NCBI GenBank assembly: GCA_907164885.2
Contig: OU015493.1
Span: 59,954,935 to 60,018,934, forward strand
Direction: 5' to 3'
Source: Dolomedes plantarius
Taxonomy: Eukaryota; Arthropoda; Arachnida; Araneae; Dolomedidae
Length of the DNA stretch: 64,000 bases
Under the pieces are notes generated by a model that saw nothing but the letters and a program-made list of their open reading frames with translations, did not search any database and was not told the origin of the DNA. The translations under genes and the position numbers were made by a program. Shown here one piece after another: positions 1 to 11,599 of this stretch; within the stretch, counting starts at the first letter, position 1; every line of letters begins with the position of its first letter.

Positions 1-627
1 TCAATGTTTAATTGAGCTTAAGATATTAACAAATACAGTATTTACATATAACCTAAATCATAACAAATATTACCAGAAAATGGTTTTTGAATAATTGAAC
101 ATAAAATAATTTCAGGATTGGTTTATTTTTTACTCATCAAATATAAAGACAAAGAATATCCCCGCAATCCCCTTTAATACATTTAATCCCTAATTTTTTA
201 CATTTAAGTATATAAATTCTTAAATATACATGTAAACCTTTTTCATTTAATGATACACACAAAGTCTAGAATATGCTTCCGCTACTCTTATCAAACAACT
301 ATTATATTCAATAAAAAAGTAAAAATGAAAAGCTACTATATGTTCATCATTAATTTTTCTGAAAGGAAATAGAAAAGTATACTCTAATTCTTTTTAAGAA
401 GTGAAAGTTGTTAAAAAATTCTGTTATTAACCAATATCATAATGGTATCTACAGCATAAAACATAAAAAAAGTACTAATACAACTACAAAATTTAGGTTT
501 TAAGAATGACCCAAATAATAAAAAACCCAAATGAAAAAAAAGTCTGTGGCTTATATATTACTATTAATAATTAGTAAACAGAACTTTAATGAAACTGTCT
601 TGATATAACATAAAATGTATATTACAT

Positions 628-1305
628 ATAATCTATATATATAAACAGTTCCGTAACTGACTGATTCACTGACTGACATACAACTCACAGACCAAACCGC
701 TGGACCTAAAGGGCTGAAATTTGGCATGGTAATTCTTATAGTGTAGGGGTGCACTAAGAGAGATTTTTGAAAAATTCTTCTTAGATTTTTTAAATTTAAA
801 TTTTTAAGCTGTTTTAGTAACTTTTTTTAAGTTTGCATTTAAAATAATAATTTGAGGGTTATAAAATTTATATCACAGTAAAGATCATAAAAATTCCTTT
901 AAAATGAAATCTTTTTCGAATCTTAATCTCTATTTTCTGATTTTGGTGAATTTTTAAAGATTAATTTTTAGAATTTAATTTATTAAATGCTGATCACGTG
1001 ATTTCTTTTTCTGGTACTTTAAATAAATTTATCGTCACGTGCATAACAACTAAATATACAAAAAAATATTTTTTTTCTTGCTAATGCGGTAGATGATTGG
1101 ACATTTTGTCTATAAAAATATCCCTTACGATTTTTTTATAAATATATATATTTTTTTCTACATCAATTGTATATATTGATCGTCGTATTTATTATAAATA
1201 TTTATATATTCATATATATGCAAATTTTTTTTGCATTAATTGCATACATTGACCGTTGTATTTAATTTGAATGTACTCCGTAGCGAAGTGCGGGTTTTCA
1301 GCTAG
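628..1305 (+). mobile_element. Helitron-like non-autonomous element
   Basis: The left part has the run of ACTGACTGATTCACTGACTG followed by AAACCGCTGGACCTAAA and GCTGAAATTTGGCATG, a signature I recognise from short arthropod repeats. The right end reads CCGTAGCGAAGTGCGG, a short hairpin, then CAGCTAGT. A hairpin a few bases before a CTAG|T end is typical of Helitron 3' termini. The interior is AT-rich and non-coding. The left boundary is approximate. It lies just downstream of the citron exon, in the first coding intron. Confidence 0.5.
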
Positions 1306-1388
1306 TCTTTATAATAATTTTGAAAAAATAAGATTAAAATTTCTAATGAAATAACAGAACAAGATATTAAGGAAAACAAAATACATAC

Positions 1389-1584
1389 ATTTATCAACAA
1401 AAGATGCAATATGTTTATCTTTTCTCAAGTAATCCACATTGCATTCTTCATATAATGCAAAAAGAACATCCAATAAGCCATCTCTGTGAGCAAGAAACTT
1501 ATTAGGAATGTTAGAATTAGACTTGCCAAGAACTATTTGATTTAATTTAATGAAGCGACTTGCAATTGTCTCTTGTCCAGACAT
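1389..1584 (-). CDS. sti: Citron Rho-interacting kinase homologue (sticky), first coding exon
   Basis: Citron kinase is an AGC-family serine/threonine kinase with a long coiled coil that organises the midbody and contractile ring in cytokinesis. This exon encodes 65 residues plus one base of the next codon. It starts MSGQETIASRF and contains GLLDVLFALYEEC and KHIASFVDK. These match the N-terminal cap before the kinase domain of citron kinases (IASR..., EGMLDALFALFEEC, KHVSSFVQK in the human protein, from memory). The exon ends AAAT followed by a gtatgt donor; the split T fits the Tyr that follows in human citron. The chosen ATG has A at -3. The kinase, coiled coil, C1, PH and CNH domains must lie left of position 1. 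MRCK and ROCK relatives fit less well, because IASR and SFVDK are citron-type. Identification is strong; the symbol is borrowed from Drosophila. Confidence 0.88.
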
Positions 1585-1591
1585 CTTGAAC
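1585..1591 (-). other. Short 5' UTR stub and splice acceptor of the citron exon
   Basis: On the minus strand ATTATAG precedes GTTCAAG and the ATG. This looks like a 3' splice site, so a non-coding first exon probably lies to the right, perhaps near 3.9-4.2 kb where local GC rises. Without it, in-frame codons continue upstream to a Met at 1635, but those residues (MIISLFNENIC...) match nothing in citron. Confidence 0.45.
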
Positions 1592-4453
1592 CTATAATGA
1601 ATACAGATGTTTTCATTAAAAAGACTTATTATCATCTGAAGTAATAAACAAAGTTATGAACATGATAAGTATGAACTTTAATGGCACAAGCAGAAATAAT
1701 TCACAGAGAAACCAATCATAAATTATATTGTAATAGCTTAACAGACAGAAATATATAACAGATATAAAAAATACATGTATTTAACATACATACCAGAGCT
1801 TGCACTAAGTTTAAAACTAGCACTGAAACTAGGAGTCATATTTTGACAAATTAAAAAAAATATGTGTTAATGTTTTGAAAAACCCTAATTTATGCAGCAA
1901 ATGTTAGATCTGCATATTAAGGCATGGAAGATAAAATATACACATGGCAAACTTCTCATAGAGATAGCCAACAAGGAACAAATAATTGTAGATATTCTGA
2001 GGTGTATTTTTCAATTATATAACAAGTAAACCACAAGCCAGATGCATTTTAGTTATGATTATGAATGTGCCATATTATAAATGCAAGTAACAATGTGAAG
2101 TAGAGATTACTTAGATTCAGGTTGATGATAGAAAAAGTATATATTAAAAAAAAAAAAAAATGCAAATCTAACTAAAATAATGAAGAAAAATAAAACCACT
2201 AGACTATTTAAAATAAGACTATTTTTGCAAGTATAACAGTAGCAGAGAGAAATCCAAACAAATCTTCTCTATATAATAGAATAAAATGCTTCACAAATAA
2301 ATTACCTTTAAGGAACTTTTAGCCTTTTTATTTTGTGAACTCAACCTCATTAAAAAAAAAATGGAAAAAAAATGTAATGCATGCAATCATTTTACTGTTT
2401 GGCAAAAGTCTCAGATATAAGTACATCAAAGTTTAAAAACAAGAACTAACATAAAAAAAAAGAAAAAAGAAAAGAAACCACCAATCTGTTGCATATACTT
2501 AGAAGTGTTTAAATACCTTGCTAGTCTCAGCATATCAAGTTTACATACTACATATATATGTACATTTTTTTTCTTTCAATCTTTCTCAAGAAACTGGTTT
2601 AAGAGTAGTATTTACTTTTTTCATGAATGAAGTGTAACTGAATTTCTAAATAACGAACTATTTTGTAAATAATAAACAATTTGAACCTTTCCAGGAAAAG
2701 AATTCAGAATTTCAACACATTCACAGCTATACATTTGATGTTTATCAGCTCTGTCAAAAATACAAAGGCAATATACATTGATATCAGCAATTCACTGCTT
2801 TAACAATGAAAGATAAATCATATACTTATTTACATTCAGGAATTAAATAAAATGCTTATTAATTACAAAATGAAAACTGATATATAAAAGTTGAAACTCC
2901 AATCAGAATTCATAATAAAATTATTTTATTATCATCTAATACGATTAAAACAGTCATAAAACAATTCATATTATTAGCAAAAATGTGTAAGACTTTGAGC
3001 CCCTGAGTTGCATCAACACTGAATTTTAATGTAACCACACATGCAATTTATTCTAGGACTTAAATAGAGTTAGCAGAAAATATGCTCTTTTATTAATCAA
3101 AGAATGAACTCAAAAATACGTAAACGAAAAATTTGCAATTATGTTGCATAAAATGAACTGTCTTCAATACTTAACAGTCTCATACAACAAAAAGTACTGT
3201 TATATGTTGTTTGAACAAGTACAAACTTTCTTAACGTGCATAAAACTTTGCTTCAACATATTATATGTAATGCCTGTTTCGGTGTTTATATACAAGCTCG
3301 AAAAAAATATTATTTATACTTATATGTATTCATATATGACAGATAATTGATAAATAATTGTTTGAAATTTCAAATTCAACACAAAAATTAACGTATTTAA
3401 AGTGAAACCAAAATACTGAGAAATGAGTATCCAGAAGAAAGGAAGGCAATTTTACCAATGATTCGTAGGAATAAAAACAAAATATTTATAACGAAAGTTA
3501 CAATTTTCAGAAGTTGTGAAACTTCCAAAAGACATATATATTGTCGAGGGTTTACAAAAAATAGGGAGGGAATTTGGCTAAAATCCTTAAAGAATTGTCA
3601 ACAGGCAGAGAGATGTTTCAAAATTTAAAAAATTACAGCACCAATAACAATAAATTTCAATAACAAGCATCACTAATAAATAAACGGGTAAAAACAAATC
3701 ACATTTAAGAAGTTATGTAACCAGAGTTGTCCCCCATTAAAGTATTTAAAATGCAAAAATAGAGAAAAAATTTGCAAACAAACCGAATTGAATCTTCAAC
3801 AGTAATTATTTTTCAGCGTACATAGTATTACAATATTCAATACATACAAAACAACCGCCAAGTTTTCAGATTTTAACGAACCTTTTAAGTCGACAAAACG
3901 GTTGCAGTTAAATTTCTTAACAGACTAAACAAAACATTGCGCACGACAGTGATGGGAGGAGTCATCACTTTCGAAATCGGTCGTCTTCAGAAAGTGTACT
4001 CAGCAGTTTCATATCACAATTTCTTTATATTTCTTTTCTTTTTCACAATTTCAAACTCATTATACGGCATCGGAGTGGGACGCCATTTTCATATTTGGAG
4101 ACCTGAACTAATCACTCCCATGTTAACGTCCATAGAGGAAAATTTCGAGGATTTTTTACTTCAAAGCCAATATTTTTTAACTCTTAAATCCTATTGAAAT
4201 GTATACCGAAGAACGTTAACTTAATTTTAAAAATACTTTTAACCGTTTTCAAAAGCAATATTTAATGGAAATTGAAAAGTTTCTTTGGAAATCGGCTGTT
4301 TTACTCTTTGTGCGCAAACATTTGGCACAGAGTTGGCTGATTTTCGCCAAGCGCGAATGCCTTTTCGGACTTATCTCTAGTTTGGCGATAAATATCTCAC
4401 CAATATCTTTAGTCGCTACCAGAAGCATGCATGTGTATATTTTTATTTCATTT
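1592..4453. other. AT-rich intergenic or 5' non-coding region of citron
   Basis: No coding exon is seen. The stretch is strongly AT-rich with poly(A/T) runs. From about 3900 to 4150 the base composition is less extreme and includes ATCGGAGTGGGACGCCATTT. This may be close to the citron promoter, but no core promoter element can be named. Confidence 0.3.
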
Positions 4454-6317
4454 TAGGGTAGGTGGCGGCAAAGGTTCGCATGGGGCAAAGGTTCGCACAT
4501 ACACTTTAAAATGACCGGGAAGAGTTTTAGGAAGAATAGGGTAGGCAGTGCATTCCTCTACTTCCAGTCAGTTGCCTCGTAAAAAATGTTGGAGTTAAGA
4601 CCCCCTCTTGCAGAGAAAATGAGGTAAGTTTATTTTCGTCTCTTTTAATGCAATTTTTTGCAACTTTTGAGTAATTTTGAGCATCACTCAAACTCACGAA
4701 CTGTTTTGGGCTTATTTTCGCATGTTAGGGTGGTAAATAACCTTTCAAATCCTACCTTAAGTTTTGGGTTAACTCAAATACAGTGGCGTCCATTCTGCAG
4801 AAACAGAACCAGCACGAAATGGGGTAAAGGTTTGCAGGAGTCATGGGGTAAAGGTTCGCAGTGCAAACCTTTGCCCCATCTGCAAACCTTTGCCGCTCTA
4901 ACTATTAATATTTGTTTCATGTCCTCTTTTCATTAGGAATCCTTATTAACAACGTCTTTTATTATTAATGGGAATTCACATTTTTGTAATTTGAAAAAAA
5001 ATTATGGTTTTTGATAAAAACTGCCTGTTTTTAAATCAGAAAATTTTTTGTAAAATGCTTGAAAATCCATAAATTAAAAATAAAATAGATTAGTACAACA
5101 CAAAAATAAAATAGCTCTGAACAAAGACCTATTTTACAAGATAAAGGAATTAAATGTTGTTACAAGACATTATAAGCTTCGAAGGTCTGGTTAGGGAAAA
5201 AAACTCTAAATGAGTAATTTCCAGATTTGCAAGTCTTTGAAATGCTCCTTGCGTCACAATTTTTGACGAAATTTTATAAAATTTATTACAAAGACTCCTC
5301 TTATACATTAAAATAAAGTTGTGTATCCATTTCAGGTTTAGACATCATTCAGATTATCAAAGTTTAACTTAAGCGTGGAAAAGTACAAAATTTTCACGAG
5401 AATTCAGAGTACAAGCATAAAAATATTTCCTAAAAATTAATTATTCAACGAAAGCACAAATCAAAACATAACCCTGATCAAAATGTATAAGCAATCTAAA
5501 TGCAAAATTAAGGATAAGGTTAAAAATTGGATCGCAAGGAGCATTTTAAAAAACATAATAAAAATTTCAATTTTTTAAATATAAAAAATAAAATTTTAAA
5601 TATTTATAAAAATTTATAAGGTGTTTTAAATAGTTTTACTTTAATGAATATTTATGCCCAATTTCATATCTCTGAGGTAAAAATTTCAAAAATTGCTTTG
5701 TAATGTCCCCCATCCCCTTAATTTGCTTAATTTTTACGGGTTTTAAAAGAATGAGTAAAGCCTAAGATATAATATAACGATAGTGTTAATAGTTGATATT
5801 TTAATTGGAAGTTCTTTAGTTTAAGAAAAAAATTATTGAGATTAACCCCTTTTCATTTTGTGAATTTCTTTGTTAGATTCAACTTTCTGTGTTAATAGTT
5901 GATATTTCATTTTGAAGTTATTTAGTTTAAGAAAAAATTTATTGAGATTAACCTGTTCAATTTGTGATTTTCTATATATGTAACACCTTTAAAAAGATTA
6001 CAAAATGTGAAATAAAATTATTTAGACAACTCTTTTTGTGATTTTCGATGCCTATCCAGTAAGAAACAAACGAGTGGGGTAAAGGTTTGCAGTGCGAACC
6101 TTTGCCCCACCGATTGGGGCAAAGGTTCGCAAACAGGTCTTTTGGTAAAATTAAAAATTCGGTGACTAAATATTTCGGGAAAAAATTCATTATTTTATAG
6201 AAGGTAGAGGGGATACCCAACTACAATACAAGTGACTTTTTGGGGCGATAGGATCTAACGGAGGCCCGTAAGAAACCCAAAACTAAAAACTGCAAACCTT
6301 TGCCCCCACCTACCCTA
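4454..6317. mobile_element. 1.86-kb TA-flanked DNA transposon with repeated 16-bp motif
   Basis: The ends are inverted repeats: GGGTAGGTGG then CGGCAAAGGTTCGCA on the left, and the mirror TGCAAACCTTTGCC then CCCACCTACCC on the right, each bounded by TA. The motif GGGGYAAAGGTTYGCA and variants occur ten times: 4465, 4482, 4821, 4845, 4862 (inverted), 4881 (inverted), 6076, 6093 (inverted), 6116 and 6291 (inverted). Copies cluster at both ends and in two inner patches, as transposase-binding sites do. No long ORF survives, so it is non-autonomous. TA flanks suggest a Tc1/mariner-type or similar superfamily; that assignment is inference. Confidence 0.72.
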
Positions 6318-6831
6318 TTTCCCAGTAACTAAACAGCAAAGAAAAAGGTTAGCTGATTTATGTCAGCCCTACTCTTTCTCGTATTTGTGTTTTGCGTAGC
6401 ACTAAATATAAATACCTGCTTGTCATAGCATTTCTATTTTAATATTTAATTATGAATAAACCCTTTGCAGTCTTATTTTCAGTGTGACAAACGATAATGA
6501 AACTCTAGTTAAAAACAGGAAATCCTTTACGTACAATTTATAATTTTTTAAATATTATGGTATATTTTTTGCGATGATAGTTTTTGAAAAGTATTTGAAC
6601 GCAAAAGATGCTAAACAATCAAATTTTAAAAAATAATTTATTACAATTACATAATAATCACAATACATTCCTTTAAATAATTACATTATTATGCTACTCA
6701 ATCTAGTTATGTGGCAATGTTTAACTGGAGAGTTTTATTTTTCGGCGAAATGTTCTTTAAGACATTTTTCTGCTCTCCCTGAAGTCAAAGAAAACATTTA
6801 AATGTCTGTCCTCTATTAAATCTGGATTGAA

Positions 6832-7066
6832 GGCCCAAGCTAGCTTAGTGGTAGCGTGTCGGCTTTCGGTACTGAAGGTGCTCGGATCGAATCCCGAGCG
6901 CCATTAAATTCCTTCGTGTCTAGGCCGGATATGGGCACGTTACGTTCGTAGAACGGAAAGTCATTCTATGAGGTCAAAGAGGGTGGGAGAAGGTACGATC
7001 CCCCCAGATGCGTCACCCTTTGGTATGTTCGGTCAAAATTTAGGTGGCACATGGCTAAGTTCGATT
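6832..7066 (+). mobile_element. tRNA-derived SINE with 8-bp target duplication
   Basis: The head is tRNA-like, with an A-box region AGCTTAGTGGTAGCG and B-box region GGATCGAATCC spaced as in RNA polymerase III promoters. GGATTGAA flanks both sides (6824-6831 and 7067-7074). The tail is a short ATT-rich run. The head resembles that of the SINE at 43150, but the body differs. It is not a functional tRNA gene because the acceptor stem does not pair. Confidence 0.62.
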
Positions 7067-7435
7067 GGATTGAATACTATATTACGACATACTATAATCA
7101 GCAATCACTTTATAAGAGTATAAATAAATATGTTTCTATAAAAATCAATAAACTTTTTTATGTTTACTGACCATTCAGCTTTTTTTCACTACTGGGACAA
7201 TTAAAGTAATATTTGGTGTCCAAATAATGAGATCACAAATATCTCTATTAAGTTTATGCAAACTACCTTGAATCTGATGATATCACGTCTTACCTTGAGG
7301 AGTTTTCAAATTAAAGGAGATATCACCAACAGAAAATTCATAAACTGAAATATTGTCAGATGAATGAAAGTGGCTTTTACATTCTACTTTATAGTCAAAT
7401 ACCACTTACCAGATGCAAGAGAACTTTAGACAGCG

Positions 7436-8290
7436 TCATCTTTTCAAAATACAGGACACAATTTCAATGATCTTATTGTTATCAATAAGGCCATCTGGTT
7501 TGCACCATAATATACCAGTTTGATGAAGAAAGAGACCACCAGTTTCTACACTGCATTCCTTCCCATCTGCATAAATAGATAGGGTCGTTTTTTCATGCAC
7601 CACACCCCACTGAATGGCTTTTGAGGCAAAATTTCTATATTCACCATTCAGAGATTTTAGCAAACTAGACGGTATACAGCTTAGGGCCTGTTCACATAGG
7701 AGTCCGGTAGTGGAGCGTTAAAGGAAAGATGACGTTGAGACGAAAACAAACCAATCATAGGCGTTAAAAATTTCGTTGCTAATCGTTTGGAGGTTTGTCA
7801 TTGGTTAAATATATTTCAATACTTAACCAATGTATTGAACGCTGCGCAACGGACTCCTATGTGAACAGGCCCTTAGTTCAATTGCAGCCAAAATTGAAAC
7901 TAGTTTGCTCCAAGTAAACCGCCCTTTTCGGTATGCTCCCCATAATGGATTTTGTGCTTGTCCAGATGTCATAAAAAAGACAAACTTTTTCTTATCCTCA
8001 GTAACTTTAAGTTTCTCGAGGATGAAAGCTACTTTATCTACAGCTGACAGATAGTGTTTACAGGATGTAATCCCGTCAAATGTTAGAACACTATGCTCAA
8101 AGTTTTCCTCTTCATTGACACACAGGAACTGAAATAGAGAAAGAGATGATAGTTACTTTTTCATGGCAGTTCTAAGTCAGTCTTTGCCTGCTGCTGAAGG
8201 TTTTCTTTTAACAGCAACAAATTTGGATTCACCGGAAAGGTCTGGCAAGGCTTTCACTTTCTCAGGATTTTTCAGTAAACTCCAACTGCA
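7436..8290 (-). pseudogene. YqaJ-type nuclease-like gene remnant, split by a MITE
   Basis: YqaJ-fold proteins are PD-(D/E)XK-type exonucleases; in arthropods they often occur as multicopy, transposon-like genes. Minus-strand coding begins after a TTTCAG acceptor at 8129-8134 and reads FLCVNEEENFEHSVLTFDG..., then PLWGAYRKGRFTWSK, the usual family entry. After a 192-bp interruption it resumes with AIQWGVVHEKTTL, ETGGLFLHQTGIL, CKPDGLIDNNKIIEIV and a stop at 7436. Known members have WG..hE, a Gl...ss.ilgaSPDG motif and EIKCP. Here SPDG is KPDG and the catalytic EIK is EIV, so activity is doubtful. A further piece (WSLLKNPEKVKALPDLSG) lies at about 8200-8290. The TTA-flanked MITE at 7684-7872 puts stops in the reading frame. 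Confidence 0.68.
7684..7872. mobile_element. Tourist/PIF-Harbinger-like MITE, copy 1
   Basis: Ends are GGGCCTGTTCACATAGGAG and its mirror, flanked by TTA on both sides (7681-7683, 7873-7875), the 3-bp target duplication typical of PIF/Harbinger elements. Length is 189 bp with no coding capacity. It interrupts the YqaJ-like reading frame: removing the element and one TTA restores continuous coding. Confidence 0.8.
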
Positions 8291-8353
8291 TGAAATTATA
8301 TATACACTAAAATGAACTATCATTATCTACTTCGAAAGCCAACAGGAAAATTA

Positions 8354-8539
8354 GGGCCTGTTCACATAGGAGTCCGTTGCGTAGCGTTAAGGGAAAGATG
8401 ACGTTAAGACGAAAATAAACCAATCATAGGCCTCCAAACGATTAGCAATGAAATTTTTAACGCCTATGATTGGTTTATTTTCGTCCCAACGTCATCTTTC
8501 CCTTAACGCTACGCAACGGACTCTTATGTGAACAGGCCC
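8354..8539. mobile_element. Tourist-like MITE, copy 2, near-perfect foldback
   Basis: This has the same GGGCCTGTTCACATA ends and TTA duplication (8351-8353, 8540-8542) as copy 1. Each half is almost the exact reverse complement of the other over about 80 bases, so it can form a long hairpin. It has no coding capacity. Confidence 0.8.
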
Positions 8540-8975
8540 TTATTCAGAAGTAATCGTAAGTGTAGGAATTTGATATGTTTCAGTTATAAAAAGTCAGATT
8601 TGTAACTGAAATACTAGATAAATACTAGTCAATCAGAAAACATCTATTTTTTAAATAGGCAAAATGAGATATGAGAGAAAAAAAAAACACAAATTAAACT
8701 TCAACATAGTTTTATTTTTCATTGATGCATGAACACATGCACGTATCATCCCACACGGATCGTAATAAAACGAAGGAAAAAGATGATGCTTTGAAGTGGG
8801 AAAGCATCTTGATCTTGCAATCTTTGAAAGCATCTTGCCATCGTTTTATTAAATTAAAATTCCCGCTGAAAAAAGAACAAATATCGTAAGTTGTCGTCAC
8901 TGCACAAGGCTAACAGACACCGGAAATGAATTAATCTAAGTAATCCCAAAATGATTTGGCGTCTTTGATTTAGAA

Positions 8976-9712
8976 CAGTGGTTCCTAACGTTGGGTACGC
9001 GTACCAGTACCGGTACGCGGACAAGCAGCTACCGGTGCTCGAATGATTTTACAATTTAAATAAAAAATCTATTAAAATCTGTATTACAAAAAAAAAGAAA
9101 GAAAGAAATGGCTATAATAACTAATAATCCATACATTTTAATATTTTAGTTTGGAATTTCTTATCCATTGATTGTGTTGTAATACTTTATTGGGATTTAC
9201 CTAATCTCAAAAGATGCCGTCTACACCTGAATGTGTTATCTATGACCGCCCCATAAAAATTTGGCACTCGCCTGCGAATTATAAATGTGTCTATAACTGT
9301 GTTTGCTAATTATAACTGTGTCTGAGAAGTTTCTTGCCAAGCTGTAAAATTTTTAATGCCATTTGCGACCACATATTTATGTGAAAAAGGATTTTCTGCA
9401 GTGACTGCGATGAAAACCAAATATAGAGCTTTGCTGGACATTGAATCGGATCTTCGCCTTAAACTGACAAACATTGAGCCCGATATTGCTTCTTTAGTTA
9501 ATAATAAACAGGCCCGACCTTATATTTTTTAAAGTGATTATTATATTTTACGTATATGTTTAGCAATAAAAATATATCCCAAGTTTCTTGTCTTTATTAC
9601 AAATGTTCTCCATTGCATTTTATTCCCCATTTCAAAATTTTTGGTCTACCGGTACGCATCAAATTGCTTACAACTTACAGGTACGGTACTATAAAAAGGT
9701 TGGGAACCCCTG
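8976..9712 (+). mobile_element. hAT element with transposase remnant
   Basis: The ends CAGTGGTTCCTAAC and mirror GTTGGGAACCCCTG are hAT-type, with an exact 8-bp duplication ATTTAGAA on both sides (8968-8975, 9713-9720). The element is 737 bp, far shorter than an autonomous hAT, and keeps only the 3' part of the transposase gene. Confidence 0.85.
9353..9532 (+). pseudogene. hAT transposase C-terminal dimerisation segment (ZBED/SCAND3-like)
   Basis: Sixty codons read LMPFATTYLCEKGFSA, VTAMKTKYRALLDIESDLR and LTNIEPDIASL, ending in TAA. This is the conserved end of the hAT dimerisation domain in ZBED5/SCAND3-type proteins, where LPF.TTYLCE.GFSA and KTKYRSRL..E.DLR are hallmark strings. The catalytic DDE part is missing and stops occur upstream, so it cannot act alone. 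Confidence 0.82.
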
Positions 9713-9992
9713 ATTTAGAAGGTTGCCATGCAAGGGTTATCATAATTTTCTATTGCAATACGCTTATCGCTTACTAGGCAACGTTTGCCAAAGTGAAATT
9801 CGAAAGTGAATAATATTTATTGTTTTTCTCATTAAAAACGGCGTGTCCAGACGTAATTTTTAACAAAAATCGCAGATTTTAAATAAACTAAGGTTTACAT
9901 AGTAGAAATTTCTTTAAGTATGGATAGGTTTCGAGCAAGAGTCTCCGCAAAACGGAGGCAATGCTAATCTCCATAGGGTTTCCTAGTTTTGT

Positions 9993-10036
9993 TCTCCAAA
10001 GGTCTCCAAGATGACCGCCTCACTCCGATGGCGTAT
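9993..10036 (-). repeat. Inverted partner of the 4.07-kb GC-richer motif
   Basis: On the minus strand ACGCCATCGGAGTGAGGCGG then CATCTTGGAGACC resembles the plus-strand string ACGGCATCGGAGTGGGACGC ... TTTGGAGACC at 4064-4106. The two are in opposite orientation about 6 kb apart. They could be ends of an old duplication or copies of one repeat. Function is unknown. Confidence 0.4.
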
Positions 10037-10368
10037 TTTGATATTTAGTGTCAGTTTCATTTGGCTAACTTAGTTTTTTACTCTCTCGATGAGCACTGGT
10101 ATTTGTTTTTAAATTTTATACTTTCATTGAATTTCATACTTTAATTTCAAGCAAATTGAAGTATGAAATTCATCGCTGTGCATCTTCGTAAGCATATGTT
10201 TTGAAATTCTGGCGTTTTATCATAGTCATCATTCGTGTAGTTTTAGTTTGGTATTCTTCAAACTGTATTGATATGTATTCAGTAAATTTTCCTTGTAATT
10301 TGTGATTATTGGTACCCAGGGTTGCCAAAGAAAAACATCGAAAATAAGGGACGGGTTTTGATAACTAT

Positions 10369-10555
10369 CAGGGCCTTTTTATCGCATGGGCAAATCGGGA
10401 CTTTGCCCAGGGCCCCCTGATGCTAGGGGGCCCCAAAACCCCCTTGGTGTATGCACCTAGTACTTCTAATAATATGTATTTTTATAAATGTCCGTAAGGG
10501 GGGGGCCCCAAATAGCATCTGCCCAGGGGCCCCCAGCGTTCATAATCGGGCCCTG
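10369..10555. mobile_element. 187-bp hAT-type MITE
   Basis: It begins CAGGGCC and ends GGGCCCTG, with ATAACTAT duplicated exactly on both sides (10361-10368, 10556-10563). The interior is rich in G/C runs (GGGCCCCC) and non-coding. It lies in the outer part of the foldback region described next. Confidence 0.8.
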
Positions 10556-10589
10556 ATAACTATACTTGTAGGGAGTATGGAATAATTTC

Positions 10590-11580
10590 CCTTCCCCCAG
10601 GGAAAGGGGGTCCGGGGGGCATATTACCATTCCTTACATGAATTCACGCCATTACATCGTTTGGCGGCTGCTGATTGGTCAATTGAGTTTACATCGGTAT
10701 TTGGGTATTTGGTGCGCTGATGCTTATGAAAGCATGTCTGTTTTTCAAGAATCAAAACTTCCATCACTATTTTTGAACGAAATAGAATCTATTTCAAATA
10801 ATAGTATCGTAGTATGCAGTAACGTTCAAAATTACATATTTGTGCATTTGTACAATAAAGTCACTTTATTTTCAATCTATTTTTGGTAATTTTTAGAAGA
10901 GTATTTATAATTTTTATTTTTTAAGAGTAAGGTTAAAAAACTAAAGTGTGCAAAACAGCAAAAAATATATAATTTGCATCTTGCAATTAAGATTTTAATT
11001 AAAAAAATTTTTTTTAATTCAACATTTAAATTTAAAAAAAAAGAAAATATCTTTCCTTTTTTTTATTTCGACATTTAAGAAAAAATTCTATTTTGAGTAA
11101 TATTTACTCTATTTTATTCTACTCCTATAATTTTACAGTGAAATTACTAAGGAAATTGGTAATTTCTTAACATTTTTCATGCACAAAAAAGAAATATGAA
11201 GGCATTTATGGCGAAAATTTCTTTTACAAATAGTTTGTCGCTTTAAATTACTTTTACATTAATAGGTGGCGCCACTTAAAAAAATTCATGTTCCTTGTAA
11301 AATATGGCTTAAATAAAATATAAAAATTAAAGCAACTAAGAAATAGATTTTATCTCATTTAAAATACTCTTAGAAACAAATATTATGCAATTATCGAAAT
11401 GAAAGCAACTAAGACATATATTTTAGCATTTATTTCATTTAAAATGAGCTTAGGATCAAATATTATGGCAATTATCGATGCAAACTCAATTGACCAATCA
11501 GCAGCCGCCAAACGATGTAATGGCGTGAATTCATGTAAGGAATGGTAATATGCGTCCGGGGGTACTCCCCCGGAAATTTT
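10590..11580. mobile_element. Foldback element with ~90-bp inverted ends
   Basis: The left arm has GGTCCGGGGGGCATATTACC and CATGAATTCACGCCATTACA ... GGCGGCTGCTGATTGGTCAA at about 10608-10683. The right arm carries the same sequence inverted (TTGACCAATCAGCAGCCGCC ... ATTACC ... CCGGGGG) at 11488-11572. About 800 bp of AT-rich non-coding DNA lies between. The exact outer boundary and target duplication were not resolved. Confidence 0.65.
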
Positions 11581-11599
11581 TCAAATTTTAACCTTTCAA

